Assembly (NCBI GenBank): GCA_036562265.1
Contig: DATCKS010000141.1
Coordinates: 1 to 6,276 of the forward strand
DNA: 6,276 nt
Reading direction: 5' to 3'
From: DASVDK01 sp036562265 [NCBI: Thermodesulfobacteriota bacterium]
GTDB lineage: Bacteria > DASVDK01
Shown piece by piece: positions 1 through 6,276 of the stretch. Positions within the stretch are counted from its first letter, which is position 1. Each line of letters opens with the position of its first letter. Position numbers and translations under genes: made by a program. Below the pieces are notes generated by a model. That model saw nothing but the letters and a program-made list of their open reading frames with translations, was not told the DNA's origin and did no database searches.

Positions 1-1247
<1,247 letters not shown>

Positions 1248-1254
1248 CCGTGAG

Positions 1255-1260
1255 ATTATA
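1255..1260 (-). promoter_or_regulatory. TATAAT -10 box of eboD, implying a leaderless transcript
   Basis: Read on the minus strand, a perfect TATAAT lies at 1260-1255, followed by CTCACGG and then the eboD ATG at 1247. The usual 6-8 nt between -10 box and start point puts transcription initiation at, or one base before, the A of the start codon. No convincing -35 hexamer exists 15-19 nt upstream (the 17-nt position reads ACGTTC). The only purine-rich stretch, GGAG, lies 13 nt from the ATG and upstream of the predicted transcript start, so it cannot serve as a ribosome-binding site. The box stands in one of the few AT-rich patches of the window. Confidence 0.6.
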
Positions 1261-1295
1261 CTCCAGCACAGGCGGCGGAACGTCCGACCGCATTG

Positions 1296-1324
1296 TTGAC
1301 AGCCGTTCTAGCACTCTATAGACT
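1296..1324 (+). promoter_or_regulatory. Sigma70-type promoter candidate for the dehydrogenase gene
   Basis: A perfect TTGACA (1296-1301) is followed after 17 nt by TAGACT (1319-1324), which matches TATAAT at four of six positions. TATAGA at 1317-1322 is an alternative -10 with a 15-nt spacer. The segment and the T-rich run just after it (about 1328-1336) are strikingly AT-rich against the surroundings. Initiation near 1331 would leave a leader of about 150 nt before the ATG at 1480. The elements face away from the eboD promoter and do not overlap its -10. Confidence 0.55.
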
Positions 1325-1362
1325 CCGTTTTATTTCGATCCGCGCCGGTGGCCGCGTGGCCA

Positions 1363-1382
1363 GCGGCGCGGCGCCGCGCCGC
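1363..1382. repeat. Perfect 20-bp palindrome in the divergent intergenic region
   Basis: GCGGCGCGGC at 1363-1372 is followed directly by its exact reverse complement at 1373-1382. It lies inside the predicted leader of the dehydrogenase mRNA, about 97 bp before its start codon and downstream of the candidate promoter. It could be a dyad operator for a dimeric regulator or fold as an RNA hairpin in the leader. It consists only of G and C, so chance formation is easier here than in balanced DNA. Confidence 0.4.
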
Positions 1383-1467
1383 CTGATCGCGGGCACCCTC
1401 ACCACGCTCGACGCCCTCGCGCGCGTCCCGCCGTCACGTCGGAAGCGCTTCACGAACCACGCGTAAC

Positions 1468-1473
1468 GGAGGT
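1468..1473 (+). promoter_or_regulatory. Strong ribosome-binding site of the dehydrogenase gene
   Basis: GGAGGT lies six nucleotides before the ATG at 1480, an optimal Shine-Dalgarno match and spacing. It fixes the start of the dehydrogenase gene and contrasts with the absence of any such site at eboD. Confidence 0.8.
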
Positions 1474-1479
1474 AACTGC

Positions 1480-2775
1480 ATGCGTCGCACGCTCTGGGCT
1501 GCAGCTCTCGCGGCGGCCAGCGTCGCGGGAGTCCTGGCGGTCGATCCGGCCTCGGCCGCGGTCGAGGTACGGCTCGAGCCGGTCGCGGAAGGCCTGACGC
1601 ACCCGCTCATCCTGGTGTCGCCCCCGGACGGGTCCAGGCGGCGGTTCATCGTCGAGCAGACCGGGCAGATCCGCATCCTCGTGCCGAACGGCCGCCTCCT
1701 CGACGAGCCGTTCCTCGACATCCGGCACAAGCTCCCGACGCTCCTGTCGGACTTCGACGAGCGGGGCCTGCTCGGCCTGGCGTTCCACCCCGACTACCGG
1801 AACAACGGGAAGTTCTACGTCGCCTACAGCACCCACCTGAACGCCAGGGGAGACCCCGGCAAGCAGCTCTGGTGGTCGCACACGAACGTCGTGGCCGAGT
1901 ACCGGGTCTCGAAGGAGAACCCGAACCGCGCCGACGAGCGTTCGGAACGGGTCATCACGGCCATCGACTGGCCGCAGTTCAACCACAACGGGCACTGGAT
2001 CGGTTTCGGCCCCGACGGGATGCTCTACATCTCGACCGGCGACGGCGGCTACGCGAACGACTGGGGCATCGGCCACAACGTCACCATGGGGAACGGGCAG
2101 GACCTGAACGACCTCCACGGCAAGATCCTGCGCATCGACGTGAACGCGGGCGAGCCGTACGGTATCCCGCCGGACAACCCGTTCGTCGGCCGCAGCGACG
2201 CCAGGCCCGAGATCTGGGCGTACGGCTTCCGGAACCCCTGGCGCTGCGCCTTCGACATGGGCGGGGCCCGCGAACTCTTCTGCGCCGACGTCGGGCAGAA
2301 CAGCTACGAGGAGGTGAACATCGTCCCGAAGGGCGGCAACCTCGGCTGGCGGGTCAGGGAGGGGACCCACTGCTTCGACTACGCGAACCCGAACACCCAC
2401 CCGACGCAGTGCGAGTCGCAGGGGATGGTCGACCCGATCATCGAGTACCGGAACTGCAACGTGTTCCAGGACTGCAAGGGGATCTCGGTGACCGGCGGCT
2501 ACGTCTACCGTGGGGCAAGCCAGGCGCTCGCCGGCCGGTACATCTTCGGCGACTGGAGCAAGACCTTCTCGGTCAGGAACGGCAGCCTCTACGTGGCGTC
2601 GAAGAACGGCGATCGCTGGGTGATGGAGGACGTCAAGGTTACCAACATGCCGGACTTCAACTCGTACGTCCTCGGCTTCGGGCAGGACGCCGACGGCGAG
2701 GTGTACGTGATGACGACCGACATCACCGGGCCGACCGGCAAGATGGACAAGGTCTATCGGATCGTGGCACCGTAA
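1480..2775 (+). CDS. Secreted glucose/sorbosone dehydrogenase-family protein (PQQ-dependent type)
   Basis: The 431-residue protein begins with a Sec signal peptide: MRR, a hydrophobic Ala/Val/Leu core, and a likely cut after the ASA at residues 24-26. The rest is a six-bladed beta-propeller of the GSDH family, of usual family length. Visible family landmarks are EQTGQI (59-64), ERGLLGLAFHP (94-104), NHNG (168-171) with His169 in the position of the catalytic base of soluble glucose dehydrogenase, FGPDGMLYISTGDGG (176-190), YGFRNPWR (248-255), DVGQNSYEEVN (270-280) and VTGGYVYRG (337-345). Family members that have been studied oxidise sugars or related alcohols with bound PQQ in the periplasm; substrate and cofactor use here cannot be read from sequence. 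Six cysteines fall between residues 256 and 332, suiting disulfides in an exported protein. A c-type cytochrome gene 149 bp downstream is a plausible electron acceptor. The start is fixed by GGAGGT six bases upstream. Strong hairpins after the stop suggest it can be transcribed alone. Confidence 0.9.
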   Translation: MRRTLWAAALAAASVAGVLAVDPASAAVEVRLEPVAEGLTHPLILVSPPDGSRRRFIVEQTGQIRILVPNGRLLDEPFLDIRHKLPTLLSDFDERGLLGLAFHPDYRNNGKFYVAYSTHLNARGDPGKQLWWSHTNVVAEYRVSKENPNRADERSERVITAIDWPQFNHNGHWIGFGPDGMLYISTGDGGYANDWGIGHNVTMGNGQDLNDLHGKILRIDVNAGEPYGIPPDNPFVGRSDARPEIWAYGFRNPWRCAFDMGGARELFCADVGQNSYEEVNIVPKGGNLGWRVREGTHCFDYANPNTHPTQCESQGMVDPIIEYRNCNVFQDCKGISVTGGYVYRGASQALAGRYIFGDWSKTFSVRNGSLYVASKNGDRWVMEDVKVTNMPDFNSYVLGFGQDADGEVYVMTTDITGPTGKMDKVYRIVAP

Positions 2776-2795
2776 GACCTCGGGAGGGGCCCCGT

Positions 2796-2829
2796 CGCGG
2801 CCCGCCCGGCCGAACCGCCGGGCGCCGCG
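2796..2829 (+). terminator. GC-rich hairpin after the dehydrogenase gene
   Basis: An inner 8-bp perfect stem (2803-2810 with 2817-2824) has a 6-nt loop, and an outer 5-bp stem (2796-2800 with 2825-2829) is separated from it by a 2-nt bulge. It starts 21 nt after the dehydrogenase stop codon, a normal terminator position. No T tract follows, so it could equally be a 3'-end stabilising hairpin. Confidence 0.45.
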
Positions 2830-2850
2830 TCAGGCCGCAGTGAGGTCACA

Positions 2851-2889
2851 CGCTCCGGCGACCGACCCAGGCGGTCGGTCGCCGGAGCG
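2851..2889 (+). terminator. Perfect 17-bp stem hairpin between dehydrogenase and cytochrome genes
   Basis: Positions 2851-2867 pair without mismatch with 2873-2889 around a 5-nt loop (CAGGC). Together with the preceding hairpin this makes a tandem structure in the 148-bp gap. A T tract is lacking, so classical intrinsic termination is uncertain; the arm contains GACCGACC/GGTCGGTC half-sites, so a dyad operator for a repressor is an alternative. Its right edge is 34 nt before the cytochrome start codon. Confidence 0.6.
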
Positions 2890-2914
2890 ACGTTCGTCGG
2901 CCACCACGCACTCC

Positions 2915-2919
2915 GGAGG
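2915..2919 (+). promoter_or_regulatory. Ribosome-binding site deciding the cytochrome start
   Basis: GGAGG lies four nucleotides before the GTG at 2924 but nineteen before the ATG at 2939. This favours the GTG, although the four-base spacing is slightly short. Confidence 0.55.
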
Positions 2920-2923
2920 GCCC

Positions 2924-3286
2924 GTGCTCCGTCTCCCCATGCGCGAGGCTGCCGCCGCCGCGGCGCTGGTCGTCGGCCTCTTGGCGGCGGCGCCCCTCTG
3001 GCTCGGCGCCGCCGAGCCGGTCACCTTCACGACCGAGTACCTGAACGACCCGGCGAACATCGAGCTGGGCCGCAAGCTCTGGGGAACCCGCTGCGCCTTC
3101 TGCCACGGCCGGATGGCGTACCCCGGCAAGGCGCCCAGGCTCGACCCGTCGCGCTACACGCCGGAGTTCGTCTACGACCGCGTGACCAACGGCTTCCGCG
3201 GCATGCCGTCGTGGAAGCACGAGTTCAACGAGGCCGAGCGCAAGGCGATCGTCGCCTACGTCATGAGCCCGGACTTCTCGAACTAG
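2924..3286 (+). CDS. Exported single-heme class I c-type cytochrome
   Basis: From the GTG at 2924 the product has 120 residues. A signal peptide covers roughly residues 1-27 (basic LRLPMRE start, Ala/Val/Leu core, likely cut near LGA-AEP), leaving a mature domain of about 93 residues. The heme-binding motif is CAFCH (57-61), with Cys57 and Cys60 for the thioethers and His61 as proximal ligand; Met94 in GFRGMPSW is the probable distal ligand, followed by the usual C-terminal helix ending IVAYVMS. It resembles the small cytochromes found beside PQQ-dependent dehydrogenases, so electron transfer from the dehydrogenase encoded upstream is a reasonable inference. Its stop codon overlaps the Shine-Dalgarno of eboA and the gap is 13 bp, so it is almost certainly cotranscribed with eboA, eboB and eboF. 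An in-frame GTG at 2840 would give 148 residues, but the extension has no signal-peptide character and spans the long hairpin; ATG 2939 is the other possible start. Confidence 0.87.
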   Translation: MLRLPMREAAAAAALVVGLLAAAPLWLGAAEPVTFTTEYLNDPANIELGRKLWGTRCAFCHGRMAYPGKAPRLDPSRYTPEFVYDRVTNGFRGMPSWKHEFNEAERKAIVAYVMSPDFSN

Positions 3287-3291
3287 GGAGG
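3285..3291 (+). promoter_or_regulatory. Ribosome-binding site of eboA overlapping the cytochrome stop
   Basis: AGGGAGG shares its first bases with the TAG stop of the cytochrome gene and lies eight nucleotides before the GTG at 3300. It supports the GTG start of eboA and translational coupling to the cytochrome gene. Confidence 0.65.
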
Positions 3292-3299
3292 ACGGGCCC

Positions 3300-4025
3300 G
3301 TGCCGAGACCGCTTGCCGCCTGTCTGCTTGCCCTTGCCGGGCGGCGTGCCGCCCAGGCCGGGCGCGACTGGCTCGCCGCGGCGGCCGACCCGGCAGGGGG
3401 CGCCGCCGACCGCCCGGCGTTCCTCGCGGCCTTCGCGATCGCCGCCCGTCGCCTCGGCACGGCCCCTCTCGCACCCACGGCGGCCGAGGTCGCGGACCTC
3501 GCGGCCGTCGGCGTCGACTGGCCGCTCGACGCCTGGCGGGTCGACGAGACCGGCCGGGCGGCGCTCCTCGCCCTTGCCGGCGAGCGGCTCTCGGAGGGGG
3601 AGCATGTGGCCCTCGTGGAGGAGGCCTACCGGCACGGGGACACGCGGGAGCGGCAGGCGGTGCTGCGCGCGCTCCCGCTGCTCGACCGGCCGGCGCGCTT
3701 CGTCCCGCTCGGGGTCGACGCCTGCCGCAGTCACGTCCAGCCGGTCTTCGAGGCGATCGCCTGCGAGAACCCGTTCCCGGTGAGGCACTTCCCGGACCTC
3801 CACTGGAACCAGATGGTGTTGAAGGCGCTCTTCACGGACGTCCCGCTCGACCGCGTGTTCGGCCTCGCGAGCCGCCGCTCGCCGGAGCTGGCTCGCATGG
3901 CGGCCGACTACGCGCGCGAGCGCCGGCTGGCCGGGCGGAGCGTCCCGGCCGATATCGAGCGACTCGTCGCCGGGGTGACGGCTCGAGGGGCGCCTGCGCC
4001 GCGCGAGGACGCCGGGAGCGCGTAG
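3300..4025 (+). CDS. eboA: EboA family protein, biochemical function unknown
   Basis: The 241-residue protein begins at a GTG with a good Shine-Dalgarno eight bases upstream; no ATG occurs in frame before residue 172. It lacks a signal peptide and is rich in Ala, Leu and Arg, suggesting a largely helical cytoplasmic protein. The first 155 residues are variable in appearance. The part by which EboA is recognised is residues 156-181: ENPFP, then RHFPDLHWNQMVLKALF with conserved His163, Asn170, Gln171 and Lys175. It is followed by a second block with SPELARMAADYARERR (194-209) and AGRSVPADI (211-219). EboA has no demonstrated activity; the ebo cluster as a whole is required for trafficking of scytonemin precursors to the periplasm in a cyanobacterium. 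It is preceded by a cytochrome c gene at 13 bp and followed by eboB after 30 bp. The call rests on the conserved block plus the eboB, eboD and eboF neighbours. Confidence 0.85.
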   Translation: MPRPLAACLLALAGRRAAQAGRDWLAAAADPAGGAADRPAFLAAFAIAARRLGTAPLAPTAAEVADLAAVGVDWPLDAWRVDETGRAALLALAGERLSEGEHVALVEEAYRHGDTRERQAVLRALPLLDRPARFVPLGVDACRSHVQPVFEAIACENPFPVRHFPDLHWNQMVLKALFTDVPLDRVFGLASRRSPELARMAADYARERRLAGRSVPADIERLVAGVTARGAPAPREDAGSA

Positions 4026-4044
4026 AGGCCCGACCCCGGGCAGT

Positions 4045-4049
4045 GGGAG
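4045..4049 (+). promoter_or_regulatory. Ribosome-binding site of eboB
   Basis: GGGAG lies six nucleotides before the ATG at 4056 in the 30-bp gap after eboA. It supports that ATG over a different-frame GTG near 4043. Confidence 0.55.
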
Positions 4050-4055
4050 CTGGCG

Positions 4056-4940
4056 ATGCCGATCTTCGACCCGCACATCCACATGACGTCGCGGACGACC
4101 GCGGACTACGAGGCGATGGCCGCGGCGGGCGTCGTGGCGGTGCTCGAGCCCGCCTTCTGGCTGGGACAGCCCCGCACGCACGTGGGGACGTTCGAGGACT
4201 ACTTCAACACGCTGCTCGGCTGGGAGCCGTTCCGGGCGAGCCAGTTCGGCATCCGCCACGTCTGCGCCCTGTCGCTCAACCCCAAGGAGGCCAACGACCC
4301 GCGCGTCGCCGAGGGGGTGATCGACCTCCTGCCGCGCTACCTGGTGAAGGACGGCGTCGTGGCGGTGGGAGAGATCGGCTTCGACGACCAGACGGCGGCC
4401 GAGGAGCGGTGGTTCCGGCGACAGCTCGAGCTGGCGCTCGAGTTCGAGTTGCCGGTCCTCGTCCACACGCCGCACCGCGACAAGCGGCGCGGCACCGAAC
4501 GGAGCCTCGCCATCGTGCGGGAGATGGGCGTCCCCAGCGAGCGCGTGCTCATCGACCACAACACCGAGGAGACGCTCCCCCTCGTCCTCGACGCCGGGTG
4601 CTGGGCGGGCCACTCCATCTACCCGCACACCAAGATGGACGAGCCGCGCATGGTGGCGCTCGTCCGGCGCTACGGCCCGACGCGGATCCTCGTCAACAGC
4701 GCCGCCGACTGGGGCGTGAGCGACCCGCTCAAGGTGCCGAAGACGGTCGCCGCCATGCGGGAGGCGGGGATCCCCGAGCGTGACATCGAGACGATCGTCT
4801 GGCGAAACCCGGTCGCGTTCTTCGCCCAGAGCGGCAAGCTCGACCTCGCCGACGTCGCGGCCCGGCCGCTCGTCGACCAGCGGCGGCTCTTCGAGGGCAA
4901 CTCGGTCCTGCGCGGTCAGACGCCGCTCGTCGAGACGTGA
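4056..4940 (+). CDS. eboB: EboB, TatD-family metal-dependent hydrolase
   Basis: The 294-residue TIM-barrel amidohydrolase carries the TatD metal-site pattern in order: DPHIHM with His7 and His9, GEIGFD with Glu106, LVHTPH with His137, LIDHNTEE with His168, and NSAADWG with Asp218. All expected ligands are present, so an active di-metal hydrolase is likely. Classical TatD enzymes are nucleases or deaminase-like hydrolases, but the substrate of EboB is unknown. The Ebo subgroup is marked by the EPAFWLGQPRTHVGTFEDYF-type segment (31-50) and by the HSIYPHTKMD segment (186-195), both unlike housekeeping TatD. No signal peptide is visible, so it should act in the cytoplasm. It lies 30 bp after eboA, and its stop codon overlaps the GTG start of eboF by four bases, indicating translational coupling. 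The family assignment is firm; the Ebo assignment is supported by both neighbours. Confidence 0.92.
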   Translation: MPIFDPHIHMTSRTTADYEAMAAAGVVAVLEPAFWLGQPRTHVGTFEDYFNTLLGWEPFRASQFGIRHVCALSLNPKEANDPRVAEGVIDLLPRYLVKDGVVAVGEIGFDDQTAAEERWFRRQLELALEFELPVLVHTPHRDKRRGTERSLAIVREMGVPSERVLIDHNTEETLPLVLDAGCWAGHSIYPHTKMDEPRMVALVRRYGPTRILVNSAADWGVSDPLKVPKTVAAMREAGIPERDIETIVWRNPVAFFAQSGKLDLADVAARPLVDQRRLFEGNSVLRGQTPLVET

Positions 4941-6276
4941 ACCGGGTCGTCGTCCTCAACGTCGTCGGCCTCACGCCCGACCTGATCGGCGAGGCGACGC
5001 CGAACCTCGCGGCGCTCGCCCGCGCCGGGGCGATGCGGCCGATCGCCACGGTCACCCCCGCCGTCACCTGCCCCGTCCAGTCGACGTTCCTGACGGGCCT
5101 TGCGCCGCGCGAGCACGGCATCGTGGGCAACGGCTGGTACTTCCGCGACCTCTCGGAGGTCTGGTTCTGGCGGCAGTCGAACAGGCTCGTCGCCGGGGAG
5201 AAGGTCTGGGAGGCGGCGAAGCGGCGCGATCCGGCCTTCACCTGCGCCGTCCTCTTCTGGTGGTACAACATGTACTCGACCGCGGACGTCACCGTCACGC
5301 CGCGGCCGATGTACCCGGCCGACGGGCGCAAGATCCCCGACATCTACACGCAGCCGGCCGGCCTGCGGCCGGAACTCACGGCGAAGCTCGGCACCTTCCC
5401 GCTCTTCGAGTTCTGGGGCCCCGCGGCCGGCATCGCCTCGAGCCTCTGGATCGCGGCCGCGGCGCGGCACGTCTACGACGCCCGGCGGCCGACGCTCACG
5501 CTGGTCTACCTGCCGCACCTCGACTACGACCTGCAGCGGCTCGGGCCGCGCGACCCCGGGATCCGCAAGGCGCTCGGCGAGATCGACGCGGTGTGCGGGG
5601 AGCTGATCGAGCACGTGCGGCGCGACGGCGCGCGCGTGGTGGTGCTGTCGGAGTACGGCATCACCGAGGTCGAGGGCCCCGTGCACGTCAACCGGGTGCT
5701 CCGCGAGGCCGGGCTCGTCGCGGTGCGCGAGGAGCTGGGGCGCGAGCTGCTCGACGCCGGGGCGAGCGAGGCGTTCGCCGTGGCCGACCACCAGGTGGCC
5801 CACGTGTACGTGCGGCGACCCGAGCGGGTGCGCGAGGTGGCGCGGCTGCTCGAGGGGGTGGCGGGGGTCGATGCGGTGCTCGACGAGGCGGGCAAGCGGG
5901 CTTTCGGCCTCGACCATCCGCGCGCCGGCGACCTCGTCGTCCTCTCCCGGGCCGACCGGTGGTTCACCTATTACTACTGGCTCGACGACGCCCGGGCGCC
6001 CGACTTCGCTCGCACGGTGGACATCCACCGCAAGCCGGGTTACGATCCGGTCGAGTTGTTCCTCGACCCGGCGCTGCGCGCGCCGAAGGTCAAGATCGCG
6101 CTGACCCTCCTCAAGAAGCAGCTCGGCTTTCGCTACCTCATGGACGTGGTCCCGCTCGACGCCGGCCTGGTCCGCGGCTCGCACGGGCGGGTCACCGATC
6201 GCATCGAGGCCGGTCCGCTCTTTCTCGAGAGCGAGCCGACCGAACCGGCGGCGGCGGGGCCGCTGCCGGCGGCCGC
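4937..6276 (+). CDS. eboF: EboF, alkaline phosphatase-superfamily (nucleotide pyrophosphatase-like) protein, cut by window edge
   Basis: Reading from a GTG that overlaps the eboB stop (GTGA) gives 446 residues without a stop before the edge. This frame, not any antisense frame, encodes a recognisable protein. It begins VVVLNVVGLTPDL (4-16), continues TPNLAALARAG, and has the nucleophile region TPAVTCPVQSTFLTG (40-54) with probable catalytic Thr44. Asn65 in REHGIVGN is exactly 21 residues later, as in bacterial nucleotide pyrophosphatases. Further landmarks are YLPHLDYDLQRLGP (191-204), VVLSEYGI (235-242), ADHQVAHVY (283-291) and RGSHG with His416. Several metal ligands of canonical enzymes are replaced (Val10 for Asp, Gln200 for His, Glu239-Tyr240 for Asp-His), so catalysis may differ from ordinary phosphodiesterases. 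There is no signal peptide. Only the C-terminal end is missing. No own Shine-Dalgarno is evident, consistent with coupling to eboB. Family firm; role in the Ebo pathway unknown. Confidence 0.9.
   Translation, partial: MNRVVVLNVVGLTPDLIGEATPNLAALARAGAMRPIATVTPAVTCPVQSTFLTGLAPREHGIVGNGWYFRDLSEVWFWRQSNRLVAGEKVWEAAKRRDPAFTCAVLFWWYNMYSTADVTVTPRPMYPADGRKIPDIYTQPAGLRPELTAKLGTFPLFEFWGPAAGIASSLWIAAAARHVYDARRPTLTLVYLPHLDYDLQRLGPRDPGIRKALGEIDAVCGELIEHVRRDGARVVVLSEYGITEVEGPVHVNRVLREAGLVAVREELGRELLDAGASEAFAVADHQVAHVYVRRPERVREVARLLEGVAGVDAVLDEAGKRAFGLDHPRAGDLVVLSRADRWFTYYYWLDDARAPDFARTVDIHRKPGYDPVELFLDPALRAPKVKIALTLLKKQLGFRYLMDVVPLDAGLVRGSHGRVTDRIEAGPLFLESEPTEPAAAGPLPAA

Noticed and set aside
1308-1316. 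CTAGCACTC resembling the left half of the heat-shock CIRCE operator
   Set aside because: The inverted partner GAGTGCTAA is absent nine bases downstream, and no heat-shock gene is adjacent.
1356-1466. 36-codon GTG-started ORF in the dehydrogenase leader, ending 13 nt before the ATG
   Set aside because: No Shine-Dalgarno, no recognisable sequence, and its first part is simply the G/C palindrome; too weak to call a leader peptide.
1450-2400. 316-residue minus-strand ORF
   Set aside because: It is a GC-bias mirror of the dehydrogenase gene, with low-complexity Val/Arg/Asp/Pro composition and no family motif.
2840-2923. N-terminal extension of the cytochrome from a GTG at 2840
   Set aside because: The extra 28 residues are polar, lie upstream of a convincing signal peptide, and would be encoded across the 17-bp hairpin; GGAGG at 2915-2919 points to a later start.
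3261-4628. 455-residue minus-strand ORF, longer than the genes it covers
   Set aside because: It spans eboA and most of eboB antisense and has biased Arg/Glu/His/Leu composition; both sense-strand proteins are recognisable and complete.
4916-6184. 422-residue minus-strand ORF
   Set aside because: Same shadow pattern; the plus strand here encodes EboF with phosphodiesterase-superfamily motifs in order.

Overview
The window is very GC-rich, and its codons end almost always in G or C. It encodes Sec-type signal peptides and a c-type cytochrome. This suggests a GC-rich bacterium with a periplasm (a proteobacterium or a related soil/sediment phylum, perhaps known only from metagenomes). No RNA gene, IS element or other taxon marker is present to narrow this further.

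Layout. On the minus strand, 1247 to the left edge encodes an EboD-type sugar phosphate cyclase (3-dehydroquinate synthase-like). The ORF is open to the edge and probably ends there. A 232-bp divergent intergenic region (1248-1479) follows. It holds a perfect TATAAT placed so that the eboD transcript should be essentially leaderless, an oppositely oriented TTGACA-N17-TAGACT promoter candidate, and a perfect 20-bp palindrome. On the plus strand come a secreted glucose/sorbosone dehydrogenase-family protein (1480-2775), two strong tandem hairpins (2796-2829 and 2851-2889), and a small exported c-type cytochrome (2924-3286). Then come eboA (3300-4025), eboB (4056-4940) and eboF (4937 to the right edge, truncated by the window). 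Spacings in the cytochrome-eboA-eboB-eboF string are 13 bp, 30 bp and a 4-bp overlap, so this is very probably one transcription unit.

How the genes work together. EboA, EboB, EboD and EboF are four of the six proteins of the ebo cluster. That conserved family is known from cyanobacteria (where it is needed to move scytonemin precursors to the periplasm), from Pseudomonas, from Bacteroidetes and from eustigmatophyte algal plastids. The cluster's own product or cargo is not established. EboC (UbiA prenyltransferase) and EboE (TIM-barrel isomerase) are not in this window. The most notable point is that a periplasmic dehydrogenase-like protein and a cytochrome c are placed between the divergent eboD and eboA genes, with the cytochrome tightly joined to eboA. 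This suggests, as inference only, that the Ebo product or cargo of this organism is oxidised in the periplasm. A second point is that EboF keeps the catalytic Thr/Asn of nucleotide pyrophosphatases but appears to lack several of their metal ligands.
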